A stretch of 64,000 nucleotides of DNA from Bacillus sp. Cs-700 (GTDB lineage Bacteria > Bacillota > Bacilli > Bacillales > Guptibacillaceae), in the NCBI RefSeq assembly GCF_011082085.1, contig NZ_CP041063.1, positions 930,001 to 994,000 on the forward strand, given 5' to 3'. Each line of letters opens with the position of its first letter. Position 1 is the stretch's first letter. The notes below the pieces were generated by a model, which was given only the letters and a program-made list of their open reading frames with translations, searched no databases and was not told the DNA's origin. The translations under genes were made by a program, and so were the position numbers. Below, in pieces: positions 17,658 through 27,367 of this stretch.

Positions 17658-20600
17658 CTATTCTTTCGTATTGATATTTAGTAATCCTTCCGCTGTTTTA
17701 CGTGTCTCGTTGCCAAAAGAATCTTTCACTTTCACTTCGATCTCAGCACCTTCAGCCACCACATTCGAAGTAGCTGTCCAGTAACCGACATAATGCCCTT
17801 CTGATACTTCCATCATTGGAAATTCAGTCATACTTGAAGGCATCACCGTTGGATTCACTAACGGCATACGAATTGAGAAAGTAGCTTTTATTCCTGGAGC
17901 GCTATCGAATTCAATTTTGACTGATTCTCCCGCTTGAAGATTTTTATTTTGATCTGGTTTTAATTGATTAATGACCAATTCTTCTTGCTGGGAATAAACG
18001 TTGATCGACTTTTTCGTTTTATTTCCTGCTTTGTCTTTCGCCACTACTTTTATAATGTTCTCACCTTGATCGAGCAGCATCCGATGTGAAAATACACCAT
18101 CTTCTACTTTCGCTTTCGTTCCGTTAACCTTTACCCAAGCAAGATTTTCATCATGAACGTCACCTTTAACGGTTACGGATCCTTTATTTGTTTTCCAGTC
18201 ATTTTCTGGAGATGTGATCGTTAATTCCGGTTTCGTTTGATCTAAAGTAACCATTACAGCATCAGATTCTTCCGTCATCCCACGATCCGTTGATGCACGA
18301 GCTGTTAACTGATTCTCACCATCGCTCAATTGGATTTCTGTTGTGAAATGACCTTCTTCATTAGAAGTTGTGACAGCTTCTTCTTCGCCATTTTTCATAA
18401 TATGAACGTCTGTCATTGGTGCGGTTTCGCCATCAACTTCAATGCTATTCTTGTTTGTATACGATCCGTCTTTTGGAGATGTAATCATTGGTGCTGTTAG
18501 TTCATAATCAACGACTGCACGGATCATATAGTTCCCTTCTTCTTCAGGAGCCTTCGACCATGCGCCGCTAACATATTGAAAGCTTCGGTCGACATATTCT
18601 CCGTCTTCATCTGTTGCAAGCCCCGGAGCATTTGGATTGGCATCCGCTTGAATATAAGTGATATAAAAATCACCTTCTACGATCACTCCTTGATCAGACA
18701 GATCAACCATCGTCCATTCGCCATTTCGAAGAGCAGTCGCGTCAATTGGACCAGCGAGTTTCTTACCTGGTGCTCCATCCGGACCTGATGCATCATGAAT
18801 TTCTACTTTAAAATTTGTTCCGCCTGGATTTGGCCATTCCGTATTCCAGAATCTAAATAAACCTCCAGTTACAAGAGCGCGTTCTTGACCTTCTGCAAGC
18901 GACATTTTCACAGCCCAACCGTTCCCCGCATCATAGAACGCTCTTGCGTTCTCAGCAGTACCATCGTCATAACCAATTTCTCCTTCATATCCGATGAATG
19001 GAGAAAGTTCAGCATTCTGAACAACTGTCTCATTCGCTTCAACAGTGACGGTAAAGGTTTCGCTATAGTAACCGGCCGCAAGAACTTTTAACGTATACTC
19101 GCCTTCATAACCTCTCAGTGAATATTGTCCTTCTTCATCAGTTTGAACAGGTGCTATAGCAGCATCTTCTACTAATAAAACAGTTGCATCTTGGATTGGC
19201 TCTCCTGTTTCACTATTCGTGACTGTTCCTTCGATTTCTCCCTCTGGTATCGCTTCTAATGTGAAGTCAGCTTCTGTCACTTCATCATCTACGATCGTCA
19301 CTTCCTGAGTCTCTGACTGGTAGCCATATGCTTCTGCAATAGCTGTGTAGTCCCCTGCTGCATGAGTCATGGAATAGCTTCCGTCTTCCAAGTTTGTTGT
19401 TGTGGAGCGCCCTGTCTCAAGAATAGACACTTCTGCTTGAAGCGGCAGAGCTTGAGGTGTAGGTGATGGTTTCTCTTGAACTGGATTTACAACATCGAAA
19501 AGCGGTGAAGGTTTTAACTTGTCAGGGTTTACTTTTTCTTTCGCTTTGGCACTAGCAGATTTTTCATCAGGCTGAATAGAAACTTTCGCGCTCTTTTTCT
19601 TAGCGGCAACTTCCATCGGCTCAGCGGATAACTTCACATCGTCAATATACCAGCCCTGCTTCATTACGCTACCATCCGTCTCGACTTGAAAAGCTAAATA
19701 AATTCGCTGATTTTCATAGGCTGATAGATCAACCTCTTCACTCACCCATTCATCAGAAAGATTATTATACTCCGCAAGAGCTTCCCAATTTTCCTGATCG
19801 GTTGAAACGAAAAGATGACCATAATCATAGTTTCTTTCAAGTTCATACCATTGATTGAATTGAAGATAAGCTTCACCTTCTGGTAAATCGATGGGAGGCA
19901 TCATCAGCGTCATGTTAGCACTGTTGTCATATGCTCCATCAAGGTTTGTTCCATAAACCTTTTCACCAGAGTAAGCTTCAGGACCAACCGTTGGCGTCCC
20001 CCACTCCCATGAATTATTTTCTCCCCAGCTCATCCATCCAGCTGGCTCTGATTCAAAGTCTGTTTCGTAACCTGTTGAAATACCAGGGATAATTTCTACC
20101 TGATATTCGTCTGTTGTGACAACATGTCCGCCATAGTCTTCGATTTTAAACCTGTAACTAACGGAAGGTTCACTGACGGCTTCGCCTGGAATAATAGCTT
20201 GATAGGATCCAGAAAGATAGTTTCCATCAATTCGTGTGGCTTCAGTTGATGTCCACTCTCCGTTATGAGCATATTCAAGCTCTACACTTGTTACGCTCAC
20301 ATTATCAGTTGCTGTGATGGTAAGAGGAAGATCCATCTGAGCATAGGCTTCTGAAGGAGCATCGTGTTGATACGTGGGCTCTTCATTATCGCTTCCTTCT
20401 TTCATCACTTCCCCTTCAAGAGTACCAAGACCGTTCATAACGGAAGAAACAGCATCAAAAGCATTCACTAATCCATAACCAAACCCGTTGTTTGGAGAAT
20501 CTGAAAATTCATCATCTGTAAGAGGTGTAACGGTGGATAGAAAAATAGCTTCTATCTCATCTACTGTCAGCGATGGATCCGCTTGACGAAGAAGAGCTAC

Positions 20601-21950
20601 GATCGCAGAGACGTGAGGCGCTGCCATCGAAGTTCCGTTCCATCCTCCTTCATAGCTGCTTCCAGGTACCGCAGAACGGATATTAACTCCAGGAGCTGAA
20701 ACGTCAGGTTTTATTTCATCATATGGGGATGGTCCCTGTAGAGAGAAACTCCCAAGAGCATCATTGATATCTGTAGCTCCCGTAGCAAATGACTCAGGAT
20801 AATTTGCTGGTGTTGCGATTGACTCTGGACCTCCGGGATTAAATAGTGTTGTATTACCAGCAGAAAATTCTGGGAATATATCTGCATTTCGCCAGTTTTG
20901 AACCATTGGGCGATACCATTCGTCAAGCCCAGGTCCGCCTCCCCAAGAATTGTTCACGACATCAGGAGCTTTCTCAGGGTGTGGATTGCCTTCAGCATCC
21001 TTAGGAGCAATAATCCATTCCCCTGCTTCTAGAAGGTCAATATCTGATCCTCCTTCTTCGCTAAATGCCTTTACTGCAATCCACTTCGCACCTGGAGCAA
21101 CACCGATTTGGTTTGAGCCATCCGGTTCAACTCCAACCATTGTGCCCATTGTATGTGTCCCATGTGCAATGTCATCATAAGGTGCTTCCTCCCCACTAAC
21201 AGCATCAAACCAGTTAAATTCATGATCCACCCCTTCAGCACTGTACCCTCTGTACTGTTCCATAAGAGCTGGATGATCCCATTGAACACCGGTATCAATG
21301 TTAGCGATCACCGTCCCTGCCCCATCAATTCCCATATCCCAGACTTCAGGAGCACCTACTCGATCAATATTCCACTCAATCGAGTTGGTATCTGCAGTCG
21401 TTTTAGCCTTAGTTTTCGTTTTATCTGGCATTGGCTGAATCTGCCTGATTTCGTTAGGAAGTATTTTATCCACTTCAGGAAATGATGCTAGCTTGTTCAT
21501 CACTTTTTTTGTTGCTGTTACTGCCATACCGTTTACGATGTAAAATGATTTTATGTCTTCTGCATTGCCTTTTTTCTCTTGTTGTTCTAAGTATGTGGAC
21601 ACAGATTGTTGTGTTTCAATAGACGTAGCTCTTAAAGCATTAACAACAGCTGATCGCTTAGTGATTTCAGCTTGAAAGGAAGTTAAGTTGTTTTTCTTTG
21701 CCTTTTCTTCCGCTTCTTTCGCTACTTTTGTCGTATCAGCTTGTTCTGCAAATTTAATCAAGAACGTTACTTTTTCGTTCTTCTCGAATGCTTTCGATAC
21801 CTTCTGATCAATTCGTTTCACTTCATCATTCATGGATACAGAAGAACCACTTTTCGCATTCGCTTGCATCGCTGGTTGAATGAAGCTCGTGATGAGGAGA
21901 ATAAAACAAGCAAATAGAGCTACGATTTTACGTTTGCTTCGTTTTCTCAA
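17658..21950 (-). CDS. bpr: Bacillopeptidase F-like secreted S8 serine protease
   Basis: Large extracellular subtilase, 1430 residues, nearly the length of B. subtilis Bpr. Start TTG at 21950 behind GGGAGGAAG. A basic signal peptide with a hydrophobic core (residues 8-28) ends near MQANAKS. An I9-type propeptide lies at about 55-170. The catalytic domain follows, with Asp219 in IANIDTGVQWDHP, His263 in AHGTHTMG, oxyanion Asn365 in FSAGNTT and Ser441 in NGTSMAAPH. After about residue 500 come an immune-inhibitor-A-like beta domain (about 630-780), two carboxypeptidase-regulatory-like repeats (about 850-990) and two Ig/glucodextranase-like modules (about 1160-1330). There is no LPxTG or S-layer anchor, so it is probably released. 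Monocistronic, with a 605-nt upstream region. Confidence 0.9.
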   Translation of the reverse strand: MRKRSKRKIVALFACFILLITSFIQPAMQANAKSGSSVSMNDEVKRIDQKVSKAFEKNEKVTFLIKFAEQADTTKVAKEAEEKAKKNNLTSFQAEITKRSAVVNALRATSIETQQSVSTYLEQQEKKGNAEDIKSFYIVNGMAVTATKKVMNKLASFPEVDKILPNEIRQIQPMPDKTKTKAKTTADTNSIEWNIDRVGAPEVWDMGIDGAGTVIANIDTGVQWDHPALMEQYRGYSAEGVDHEFNWFDAVSGEEAPYDDIAHGTHTMGTMVGVEPDGSNQIGVAPGAKWIAVKAFSEEGGSDIDLLEAGEWIIAPKDAEGNPHPEKAPDVVNNSWGGGPGLDEWYRPMVQNWRNADIFPEFSAGNTTLFNPGGPESIATPANYPESFATGATDINDALGSFSLQGPSPYDEIKPDVSAPGVNIRSAVPGSSYEGGWNGTSMAAPHVSAIVALLRQADPSLTVDEIEAIFLSTVTPLTDDEFSDSPNNGFGYGLVNAFDAVSSVMNGLGTLEGEVMKEGSDNEEPTYQHDAPSEAYAQMDLPLTITATDNVSVTSVELEYAHNGEWTSTEATRIDGNYLSGSYQAIIPGEAVSEPSVSYRFKIEDYGGHVVTTDEYQVEIIPGISTGYETDFESEPAGWMSWGENNSWEWGTPTVGPEAYSGEKVYGTNLDGAYDNSANMTLMMPPIDLPEGEAYLQFNQWYELERNYDYGHLFVSTDQENWEALAEYNNLSDEWVSEEVDLSAYENQRIYLAFQVETDGSVMKQGWYIDDVKLSAEPMEVAAKKKSAKVSIQPDEKSASAKAKEKVNPDKLKPSPLFDVVNPVQEKPSPTPQALPLQAEVSILETGRSTTTNLEDGSYSMTHAAGDYTAIAEAYGYQSETQEVTIVDDEVTEADFTLEAIPEGEIEGTVTNSETGEPIQDATVLLVEDAAIAPVQTDEEGQYSLRGYEGEYTLKVLAAGYYSETFTVTVEANETVVQNAELSPFIGYEGEIGYDDGTAENARAFYDAGNGWAVKMSLAEGQERALVTGGLFRFWNTEWPNPGGTNFKVEIHDASGPDGAPGKKLAGPIDATALRNGEWTMVDLSDQGVIVEGDFYITYIQADANPNAPGLATDEDGEYVDRSFQYVSGAWSKAPEEEGNYMIRAVVDYELTAPMITSPKDGSYTNKNSIEVDGETAPMTDVHIMKNGEEEAVTTSNEEGHFTTEIQLSDGENQLTARASTDRGMTEESDAVMVTLDQTKPELTITSPENDWKTNKGSVTVKGDVHDENLAWVKVNGTKAKVEDGVFSHRMLLDQGENIIKVVAKDKAGNKTKKSINVYSQQEELVINQLKPDQNKNLQAGESVKIEFDSAPGIKATFSIRMPLVNPTVMPSSMTEFPMMEVSEGHYVGYWTATSNVVAEGAEIEVKVKDSFGNETRKTAEGLLNINTKE

Positions 21951-22555
21951 ATTTCTTCCTCCCTAATAATTAGTTTTTTTTACACTCTGCCCTCCTTTTG
22001 AATTGCCCGGTTCACTTAACATGCTATACCAGGATTTGTCACATTTAAATCAAAAATAACAAAATTTTCAGAAAATAATCCAATTCTCTCAAAGTACTTT
22101 TAATATAAAAAAATGACGATTGTCCTGGATGTGTGTAGTATTTTGATGGTCGATAACGTTTTTAAATAGCCTTTAGCCTATAAGGACTATAGAAGTAGCG
22201 AATCTTACTTTAGTAACACGACTATGACGAATTCCCTAAACCTCTTTTTTATTCCATTACGATATCAGCATAAAGGAGGACTTTTCTCAAATAACACGTT
22301 ATTGACATGCCATAAAGATTGACAAACGATTCTCATTTGTCATCTTTCGCTAGTAATCGTGTCGTCAACCCCTTTCTTTTCAACACTAAAATCCGACAGT
22401 GTTTTCTCACTCCCACTTATAAAGTCGTGGTCTTTTTGTATGAATTGATGCAAAGAGCAATCATGATATTTCCACATCAAAAACCCTCTTTCTTAAAGAA
22501 AGAGGGTTTTTGACAGTTTTTTTCATAGTGAGAAAAAAGGGTTAACGGTATTTAC
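21951..22555. other. Long intergenic region upstream of bpr
   Basis: AT-rich 605-nt stretch with no convincing gene. It should contain the bpr promoter. An AAAGGAGG near 22272-22279 has no usable start codon behind it. A 23-nt interrupted inverted repeat TGACAAA-9 nt-TTTGTCA lies at 22320-22342, next to two TTGACA hexamers. A strong terminator closes the region at 22478-22512. Confidence 0.6.
22478..22512. terminator. Terminator at the end of the ABC/flavoprotein operon
   Basis: Nearly perfect 16-bp stem CAAAAACCCTCTTTCT/AGAAAGAGGGTTTTTG, symmetrical enough to stop transcription either way; it ends the minus-strand eight-gene operon. Confidence 0.85.
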
Positions 22556-23644
22556 TTAACCATTCGCCTTGTATGTGTTCATAAACTTTTGATCAATTCG
22601 ATTTTTTAATTTCCATGAGAGAGGATGATGAAGCACGATTTTTCCATATATCAGTAATCCCTGTTTCTGGCCAGTAGAAAGAATCGATAAGTAAGTGTCT
22701 TTAGGTTGGAAACGCCGACCATTCGCTTCTTTCATGAACCCCTTAATATTCTCCCAAAGAATCTCTGATTGTCGCACGGCTACTACACCGGCTTTAGGAA
22801 GGCGTGGATACTGCCGGATAGAAGCACAATCTCCCGCTGCAAAAATGGCAGGATACTCCTTTACTTGTAGTGTATCTTCTACAAGTAAATAACCCTCTTG
22901 ATCAACAGGTAATTGAGAAGTTTGAAATAAACCGGGAGCTTTCGGGCCAGTTAACCATAATACTTCATCATAAGCAATTTGGCTACCAGTTGAGGTGATA
23001 ATCTGACTAGACGTGACATTTGCCACTTTTTCTTTCAAATAAATTGGCAAATTTTTATCTTGCATGATTTGCGTAATTTTTTCCTGTGCTTTAGCAGAAG
23101 TATTTTCTAACAACGGTGAATGAGAAATGATCGAAACGGGTTTCTTATCCTCAAGTTTTCGTCTTGCAGATAAAGCTAAAGCCATTTCAACTCCCGCAGC
23201 ACCCCCTCCTACAATGACGGGATTGTTTGCTTTCTGCATTGCTCTCGCTACTTCTTCTATACGATAGTTAGGTTTTATACGAAGAGCATGCTTTCTAGCT
23301 CCAGGGACATCAATTCCGGCTGTTAATGATCCGATATCAATTGAAAGAACATCATATGAGAGTATATCGCCTTTTTCGGTTAACACCACTTTCGCTTTCG
23401 CATCGATTGATAATGCTGCACCTTCCATAAAATGAATACCTGCCGTTTTTGCTAATGTAGGAATATGTACGCGCATATCTTCTTTGTCATACAAACCTTC
23501 GAGATAGCCTGAGAACATTCCAGAATAATATTGATACTCCGATGGAGAAATAAGGGTTACATCATGATCTTCTTTTTCTTCTTGTAGCTTCTTCATGATG
23601 TAGAGATGAGCATGTCCCGCTCCAATTAACAACAGCTTTTTCAA
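22556..23644 (-). CDS. FAD-dependent NDH-2-like oxidoreductase (family found N-terminal to SelD)
   Basis: Flavoprotein of 362 residues in the pyridine nucleotide-disulfide oxidoreductase superfamily. The FAD-binding motif GAGHAHLYIMKKL is at the N-terminus, with His in the position typical of the TIGR03169 group, whose members also occur fused to selenophosphate synthetase. A second Rossmann motif, IVGGGAAGVEMALAL (about residue 142), binds NAD(P)H, and IFAAGDCAS closes the FAD site. There is no CxxxxC redox pair, so it resembles NDH-2/SQR-type enzymes passing electrons to a quinone or other acceptor. TTG start at 23644 behind AGGAGAAG. Last gene of the operon; no selD is adjacent. Confidence 0.82.
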   Translation of the reverse strand: MKKLLLIGAGHAHLYIMKKLQEEKEDHDVTLISPSEYQYYSGMFSGYLEGLYDKEDMRVHIPTLAKTAGIHFMEGAALSIDAKAKVVLTEKGDILSYDVLSIDIGSLTAGIDVPGARKHALRIKPNYRIEEVARAMQKANNPVIVGGGAAGVEMALALSARRKLEDKKPVSIISHSPLLENTSAKAQEKITQIMQDKNLPIYLKEKVANVTSSQIITSTGSQIAYDEVLWLTGPKAPGLFQTSQLPVDQEGYLLVEDTLQVKEYPAIFAAGDCASIRQYPRLPKAGVVAVRQSEILWENIKGFMKEANGRRFQPKDTYLSILSTGQKQGLLIYGKIVLHHPLSWKLKNRIDQKFMNTYKANG

Positions 23645-23671
23645 ACTTCTCCTCCTCTATCCTCTGATTCC

Positions 23672-25099
23672 TTACCGAACCCATTTAATGTATTTTTCTG
23701 ATACCTTCGGAAGCCAACCATCAAATAATTTTTCTCTCCAAAATAAATCAGCAGCTTGATTTAGGATAGCACCTTTCGTTGGATATGGATGAATCACGGT
23801 AGAAATGTCTCCGATTTTATGACCGTGTTCTTTTGCAAACACAATTTCCTGCATCCAGCTTCCAGCATCTTCCCCAACAGCATGAGCACCTAGAATATGC
23901 CCTTTCATGTCTGTTATTACTTTTAAAAGTCCATTTTTTTTGCGCTCAGCTATAAAACGATCCACATCTTCTGTACCAACCTTGAAAACACGAATTTGAT
24001 CGCCATGTTTCTCTTTCGCTTCCTTTTCAGTCATACCAAGATGGAAGACCTCAGGATCAATATAAGTAACCCATGGAACGTTCTCATAGCTTACTTTTCT
24101 CTTTAATCCAAACACCGCGTTTTGTACAATAAGCTTTCCTTCCATACCGGCTCCATGTGTAAACGGAAAGGCGCCATTCACATCTCCGATTGCATAGATA
24201 TGAGATTGGCTCGATTGTAATGACGCGTTAACTGTAATAAATCCATTGTCCTCTTCTACTGAAGCTGCTTTTAAATTTAATCTATCTGTATTAGGCTTTC
24301 TGCCCGTTGACATCATAATCATTTCTGATTGGATAATCTTCTCTTCGCCATTTTCAACATACGTCACAACTTTATAACCATTTTCCTCTTTAATTCCTTT
24401 TACTTCTGTTTTAAATACAAATGAAAGCTCCTTTTCCAATTCCTTCGTAGCAATTGGAATGATATCATGATCTTCTTTTTTCAGAATGGTCTCAGAAGTT
24501 TCAAGTATTGTTACACTGGAGCCAAATCTTGAGAGAGATTGAGCAAGTTCAAGTCCCACAGGACCCCCACCTATAAAAACGATACTTTCAGGTAAGTGAT
24601 CTAAATTGAAAATCGATTCATTCGTAAGATAAGAAACATGTTCCACTCCGTTAATTGGAGGGACTTTCGGGCTTGACCCTGTGGAAATCACGATTCGCTT
24701 CCCTTTGATAGGGTTCTCACCATCAATGAGTACAGTATGACTATCTTTAAATGAACCTTTGCCTCGGTAAATGTCTACCCCTAATTTCTCAAAGCGCTCA
24801 TCGCTATCAATTTCTTGAATTTCTTGAATCGCTTCTTTCACACGATCGATTGCACGACTAAAAAGCACTTCACCACTGACCGTAAGTCCAAACTCTTTTG
24901 CGCCTTTATAGATAGCATGAACTTCTTTAGCTGCTGTAATAAAAGCCTTTGAGGGAACACATCCAAAATGAAGACAATCTCCACCTAAACCAGGTTGATC
25001 ATCGATTAATGCCACATTTGCTCCCATATTAGCTGCACCAGATGCAGCAGTAAGTCCACCAGAGCCTCCGCCTATTACAATTAGATCATATTCTTTCAT
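23672..25099 (-). CDS. MerA/dihydrolipoamide dehydrogenase-like flavoprotein
   Basis: 475-residue FAD/NAD(P) disulfide oxidoreductase. The FAD motif GGGSGGLTAASGAA, the redox-active pair in GGDCLHFGCVPSKAF, the second Rossmann motif FIGGGPVGLELAQSL and the YAIGDVNGAFPFTH motif are intact. At the C-terminus the dihydrolipoamide dehydrogenase HAHPT is replaced by HPYPT with no following Glu, and neither the N-terminal HMA domain nor the C-terminal Cys pair of mercuric reductase is seen. It is therefore neither a standard Lpd nor a proven MerA. The ATG at 25099 is chosen because GAGGAG is 9 nt upstream. It lies 14 nt after the phosphatidyltransferase gene. Confidence 0.82.
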   Translation of the reverse strand: MKEYDLIVIGGGSGGLTAASGAANMGANVALIDDQPGLGGDCLHFGCVPSKAFITAAKEVHAIYKGAKEFGLTVSGEVLFSRAIDRVKEAIQEIQEIDSDERFEKLGVDIYRGKGSFKDSHTVLIDGENPIKGKRIVISTGSSPKVPPINGVEHVSYLTNESIFNLDHLPESIVFIGGGPVGLELAQSLSRFGSSVTILETSETILKKEDHDIIPIATKELEKELSFVFKTEVKGIKEENGYKVVTYVENGEEKIIQSEMIMMSTGRKPNTDRLNLKAASVEEDNGFITVNASLQSSQSHIYAIGDVNGAFPFTHGAGMEGKLIVQNAVFGLKRKVSYENVPWVTYIDPEVFHLGMTEKEAKEKHGDQIRVFKVGTEDVDRFIAERKKNGLLKVITDMKGHILGAHAVGEDAGSWMQEIVFAKEHGHKIGDISTVIHPYPTKGAILNQAADLFWREKLFDGWLPKVSEKYIKWVR

Positions 25100-25113
25100 T
25101 TGTGCCATCTCCT

Positions 25114-25695
25114 CTATCCTAATATCCTTTTTGCTTCTGCTAGTCTTTGAAAAGCAGTAAATAATTCAATTGCTACAAACGCTAGTGTTAAAATAACTAA
25201 AAAGTTGTGAAACAAAATCATTGCTGTAAATAGAATAAAACCTTCTGTCCTCTCCGCAGCCCCAGCTTGATAATAAAATGATTTGATTCCTTTTTTCTCT
25301 GAAACAGCCCCTACTGTAAGGAAGATCGTCATGGCAAAAATGATGGAAGTACTTAATAATAACAGCGCCCACATTGCTTCAGGAAATCGAAAAGCAAGAC
25401 CTAATATGACACTAATTTCAACTACTCGATCAAAACTCACATCCAATACGGTGCCAAAAGCAGATGGCTTTGTTTTCCGAGCCATTGTGCCGTCCACAGC
25501 ATCAAGAAAACCTGAAGCCCATAAAACGATAACCGCCCAAACATAATAATCAAGGTAAATAAATATACCAGATGAAATACCTATAATGAATGAGATGACC
25601 GTTACTTGATTAGCCGATAAACCTATACGAAGTAGCGAATCTGAAGTGCGATCCATTAGAGGCTGAACATATTTTCTTGCATGAGTGTCAAGCAT
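25114..25695 (-). CDS. CDP-alcohol phosphatidyltransferase family protein
   Basis: Integral membrane enzyme family that exchanges CMP of a CDP-linked lipid or alcohol for another alcohol. The 193-residue protein has the metal-binding signature DAVDGTMARKTKPSAFG, then TVLDVSFDR, with all four aspartates, at about residues 63-87, and about six hydrophobic helices. It differs from PgsA/PssA lengths and resembles E. coli YnjF, which is also encoded beside a ynjBCD transporter. The alcohol acceptor is unknown. Coupled to the VTT-domain gene (13-nt gap) upstream and the MerA-like gene downstream. Confidence 0.82.
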   Translation of the reverse strand: MLDTHARKYVQPLMDRTSDSLLRIGLSANQVTVISFIIGISSGIFIYLDYYVWAVIVLWASGFLDAVDGTMARKTKPSAFGTVLDVSFDRVVEISVILGLAFRFPEAMWALLLLSTSIIFAMTIFLTVGAVSEKKGIKSFYYQAGAAERTEGFILFTAMILFHNFLVILTLAFVAIELFTAFQRLAEAKRILG

Positions 25696-25708
25696 GACAG
25701 CACCGTCC

Positions 25709-26365
25709 TTATTTCAGTTCTTCTTCAACAGAAGGTCCGAATGCTTTTCTGCGAATATATAGACTTACGAGTAATAATAGAAGCAATACTGCAGCAGCAA
25801 TAATGACTGATGAAATATTATTTGATAAAAAACTTGCGCCAAGAAAATTCAACGCAATGGCGCCTGGTAGCATCCCAAGCAGTGTTGCTAAATAGTATTT
25901 CCTTCGATTCACATTCGAAACCCCACAAACATAGCTAACTAAATCAAAATGAAGAAAAGGCACGAGACGCAACAACAGGACATAAAGAAAACCCTTTTCC
26001 GATAATCGTTTCTCCAGGTTTTCTCCCCTCCGCTTCCAAGATTTTGGTAGAATGTTCATCCCTAATTTTCTTGCTAACGAAAAGAAAAGAAGAGCTCCGA
26101 TGGAGCCACCAACCACAGCAAGAACTGTACCAAGCAGGGGGCCAAATACTAATCCACCACTGATCGAAAGGATCGATGTAGGAAAGAGAACAAAGGGACG
26201 ACCAATACAAATAAGCAGGAAAATTAATGGGGCATAAAAGCCGAATGAGGAAATCCAACCACGAATGTGAGAAGGTCTAAAATCAAATACATATTGATTT
26301 AGTAAATAAATAACAATGATCAGTGCCGTTAATGCTAATCCTTTTAAAATTGTTTTACTAGTCAT
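25709..26365 (-). CDS. TVP38/TMEM64 (VTT/SNARE-associated) family membrane protein
   Basis: 218-residue polytopic protein. The VTT core is visible in RPFVLFPTSILSISGGLVFG (about residues 56-75), the re-entrant GTVLAVVGGSIGALLFFSLAR and the second re-entrant segment RLVPFLHFDLVSYVCGVSN. Relatives of the DedA/VTT group move lipids or lipid-linked carriers across membranes. The ATG at 26365 behind GGGGA overlaps the ABC ATPase stop (ATGA). Together with the phosphatidyltransferase it suggests making and flipping a lipid; that is inference. Confidence 0.85.
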   Translation of the reverse strand: MTSKTILKGLALTALIIVIYLLNQYVFDFRPSHIRGWISSFGFYAPLIFLLICIGRPFVLFPTSILSISGGLVFGPLLGTVLAVVGGSIGALLFFSLARKLGMNILPKSWKRRGENLEKRLSEKGFLYVLLLRLVPFLHFDLVSYVCGVSNVNRRKYYLATLLGMLPGAIALNFLGASFLSNNISSVIIAAAVLLLLLLVSLYIRRKAFGPSVEEELK

Positions 26366-27354
26366 TGGGCAAGTCCCCACTGATCTTTCTGAGTCGAATA
26401 TTTTTTCATTTCTTCCCTCTTAGCACTTAACAGCACTTCTTGGCCAACAACTAAACGACTATCTGACATGGCAAGAACACTTCCCTGTTCCCATGAGATA
26501 CGATAGCATTCTATGTTATTTTTCACTGTAATCGCGCTTACCTTTCCTGAAACAAAGGTGAAATCCTGGATACTAGGTTTATTTTGAACTGGAATAGCTT
26601 TTAATTTACTAATAGGAATAAACCCTTCTTCTAGAGCCAAACCTTCTCCAATAATTTTAGCACTCTCCATAGATGAAGGATTTGTGACAACATCATAAGG
26701 ATGACCAATTTGGATGAATCTGCCCTCAAACATAACCGCAAGTCTATCGCCCATTTCAATCGCTTCGTCACGGTCATGAGTGATAAACAGTGAAGTGATC
26801 CCTTCCTCTCTTAATAAATCTTTCACCTCACCACGAAGTGATTCTCGTAGTGTAGCGTCAAGTGAGCTAAACGGTTCATCTAATAAAAGTAGATCTGGTT
26901 TCAGCACTAGCGCTCTCGCAAGTGATACTCTCTGTTTTTGACCACCTGATAACTCATGTGGAAAGGCATCTTTCCATTTAAACAGCTTCACTTTTTTTAA
27001 CATTCGTTCAGCTTGGCTCACACGCTCGGTTTTTGATACTTTTTTTCTTTTCAAACCATAAGTCACGTTTTCTAATACGGTTAAATGAGGAAATAATAAC
27101 GAATCCTGAAACATCAAAACAACCGATCGATTTTCTGGTCTCAATCTCACAATTGACTTTTCTCTTAAGTAAATGTCTCCTTCATCTAAATTTTCTAAAC
27201 CAGCAAGACACCTGAGGAGTGTACTCTTACCACACCCTGAAGGCCCAACAACTGTAAAATGCTCACCTTCTTCGAGATGAAACGAAAGGTTTTGCAAAAT
27301 GGATGTATTTGAAAATTTCTTATAAATATTTCTACATTGCAATAGCTGGTTCAA
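26362..27354 (-). CDS. ABC transporter ATP-binding protein (YnjD/PotA-like)
   Basis: 330-residue nucleotide-binding subunit. Walker A GPSGCGKST is at about residue 37, signature LSGGQKQR at about 133, Walker B LLLLDEPFSSLD at about 153 and the H-loop ITHDRDEAIEMG at about 190. The C-terminal part (about 235-330) looks like the TOBE-type regulatory domain of importers for spermidine, iron or molybdate. Start TTG at 27354 behind AAGGAAG. It lies 13 nt after the second permease and overlaps the TVP38 gene by 4 nt. Confidence 0.9.
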   Translation of the reverse strand: MNQLLQCRNIYKKFSNTSILQNLSFHLEEGEHFTVVGPSGCGKSTLLRCLAGLENLDEGDIYLREKSIVRLRPENRSVVLMFQDSLLFPHLTVLENVTYGLKRKKVSKTERVSQAERMLKKVKLFKWKDAFPHELSGGQKQRVSLARALVLKPDLLLLDEPFSSLDATLRESLRGEVKDLLREEGITSLFITHDRDEAIEMGDRLAVMFEGRFIQIGHPYDVVTNPSSMESAKIIGEGLALEEGFIPISKLKAIPVQNKPSIQDFTFVSGKVSAITVKNNIECYRISWEQGSVLAMSDSRLVVGQEVLLSAKREEMKKYSTQKDQWGLAQ

Positions 27355-27367
27355 AACAATCTTCCTT

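Noticed and set aside
21153-21485. 110-codon plus-strand frame
   Set aside because: Antisense to the catalytic domain region of bpr, a shadow of its codon bias.
22319-22513. 64-codon plus-strand frame in the bpr upstream region
   Set aside because: TTG start without a usable ribosome site, and its end runs through a perfect terminator hairpin.
23672-25099. Mercury resistance (merA) locus
   Set aside because: No HMA domain, no terminal Cys pair, and no merR, merT or merP nearby.
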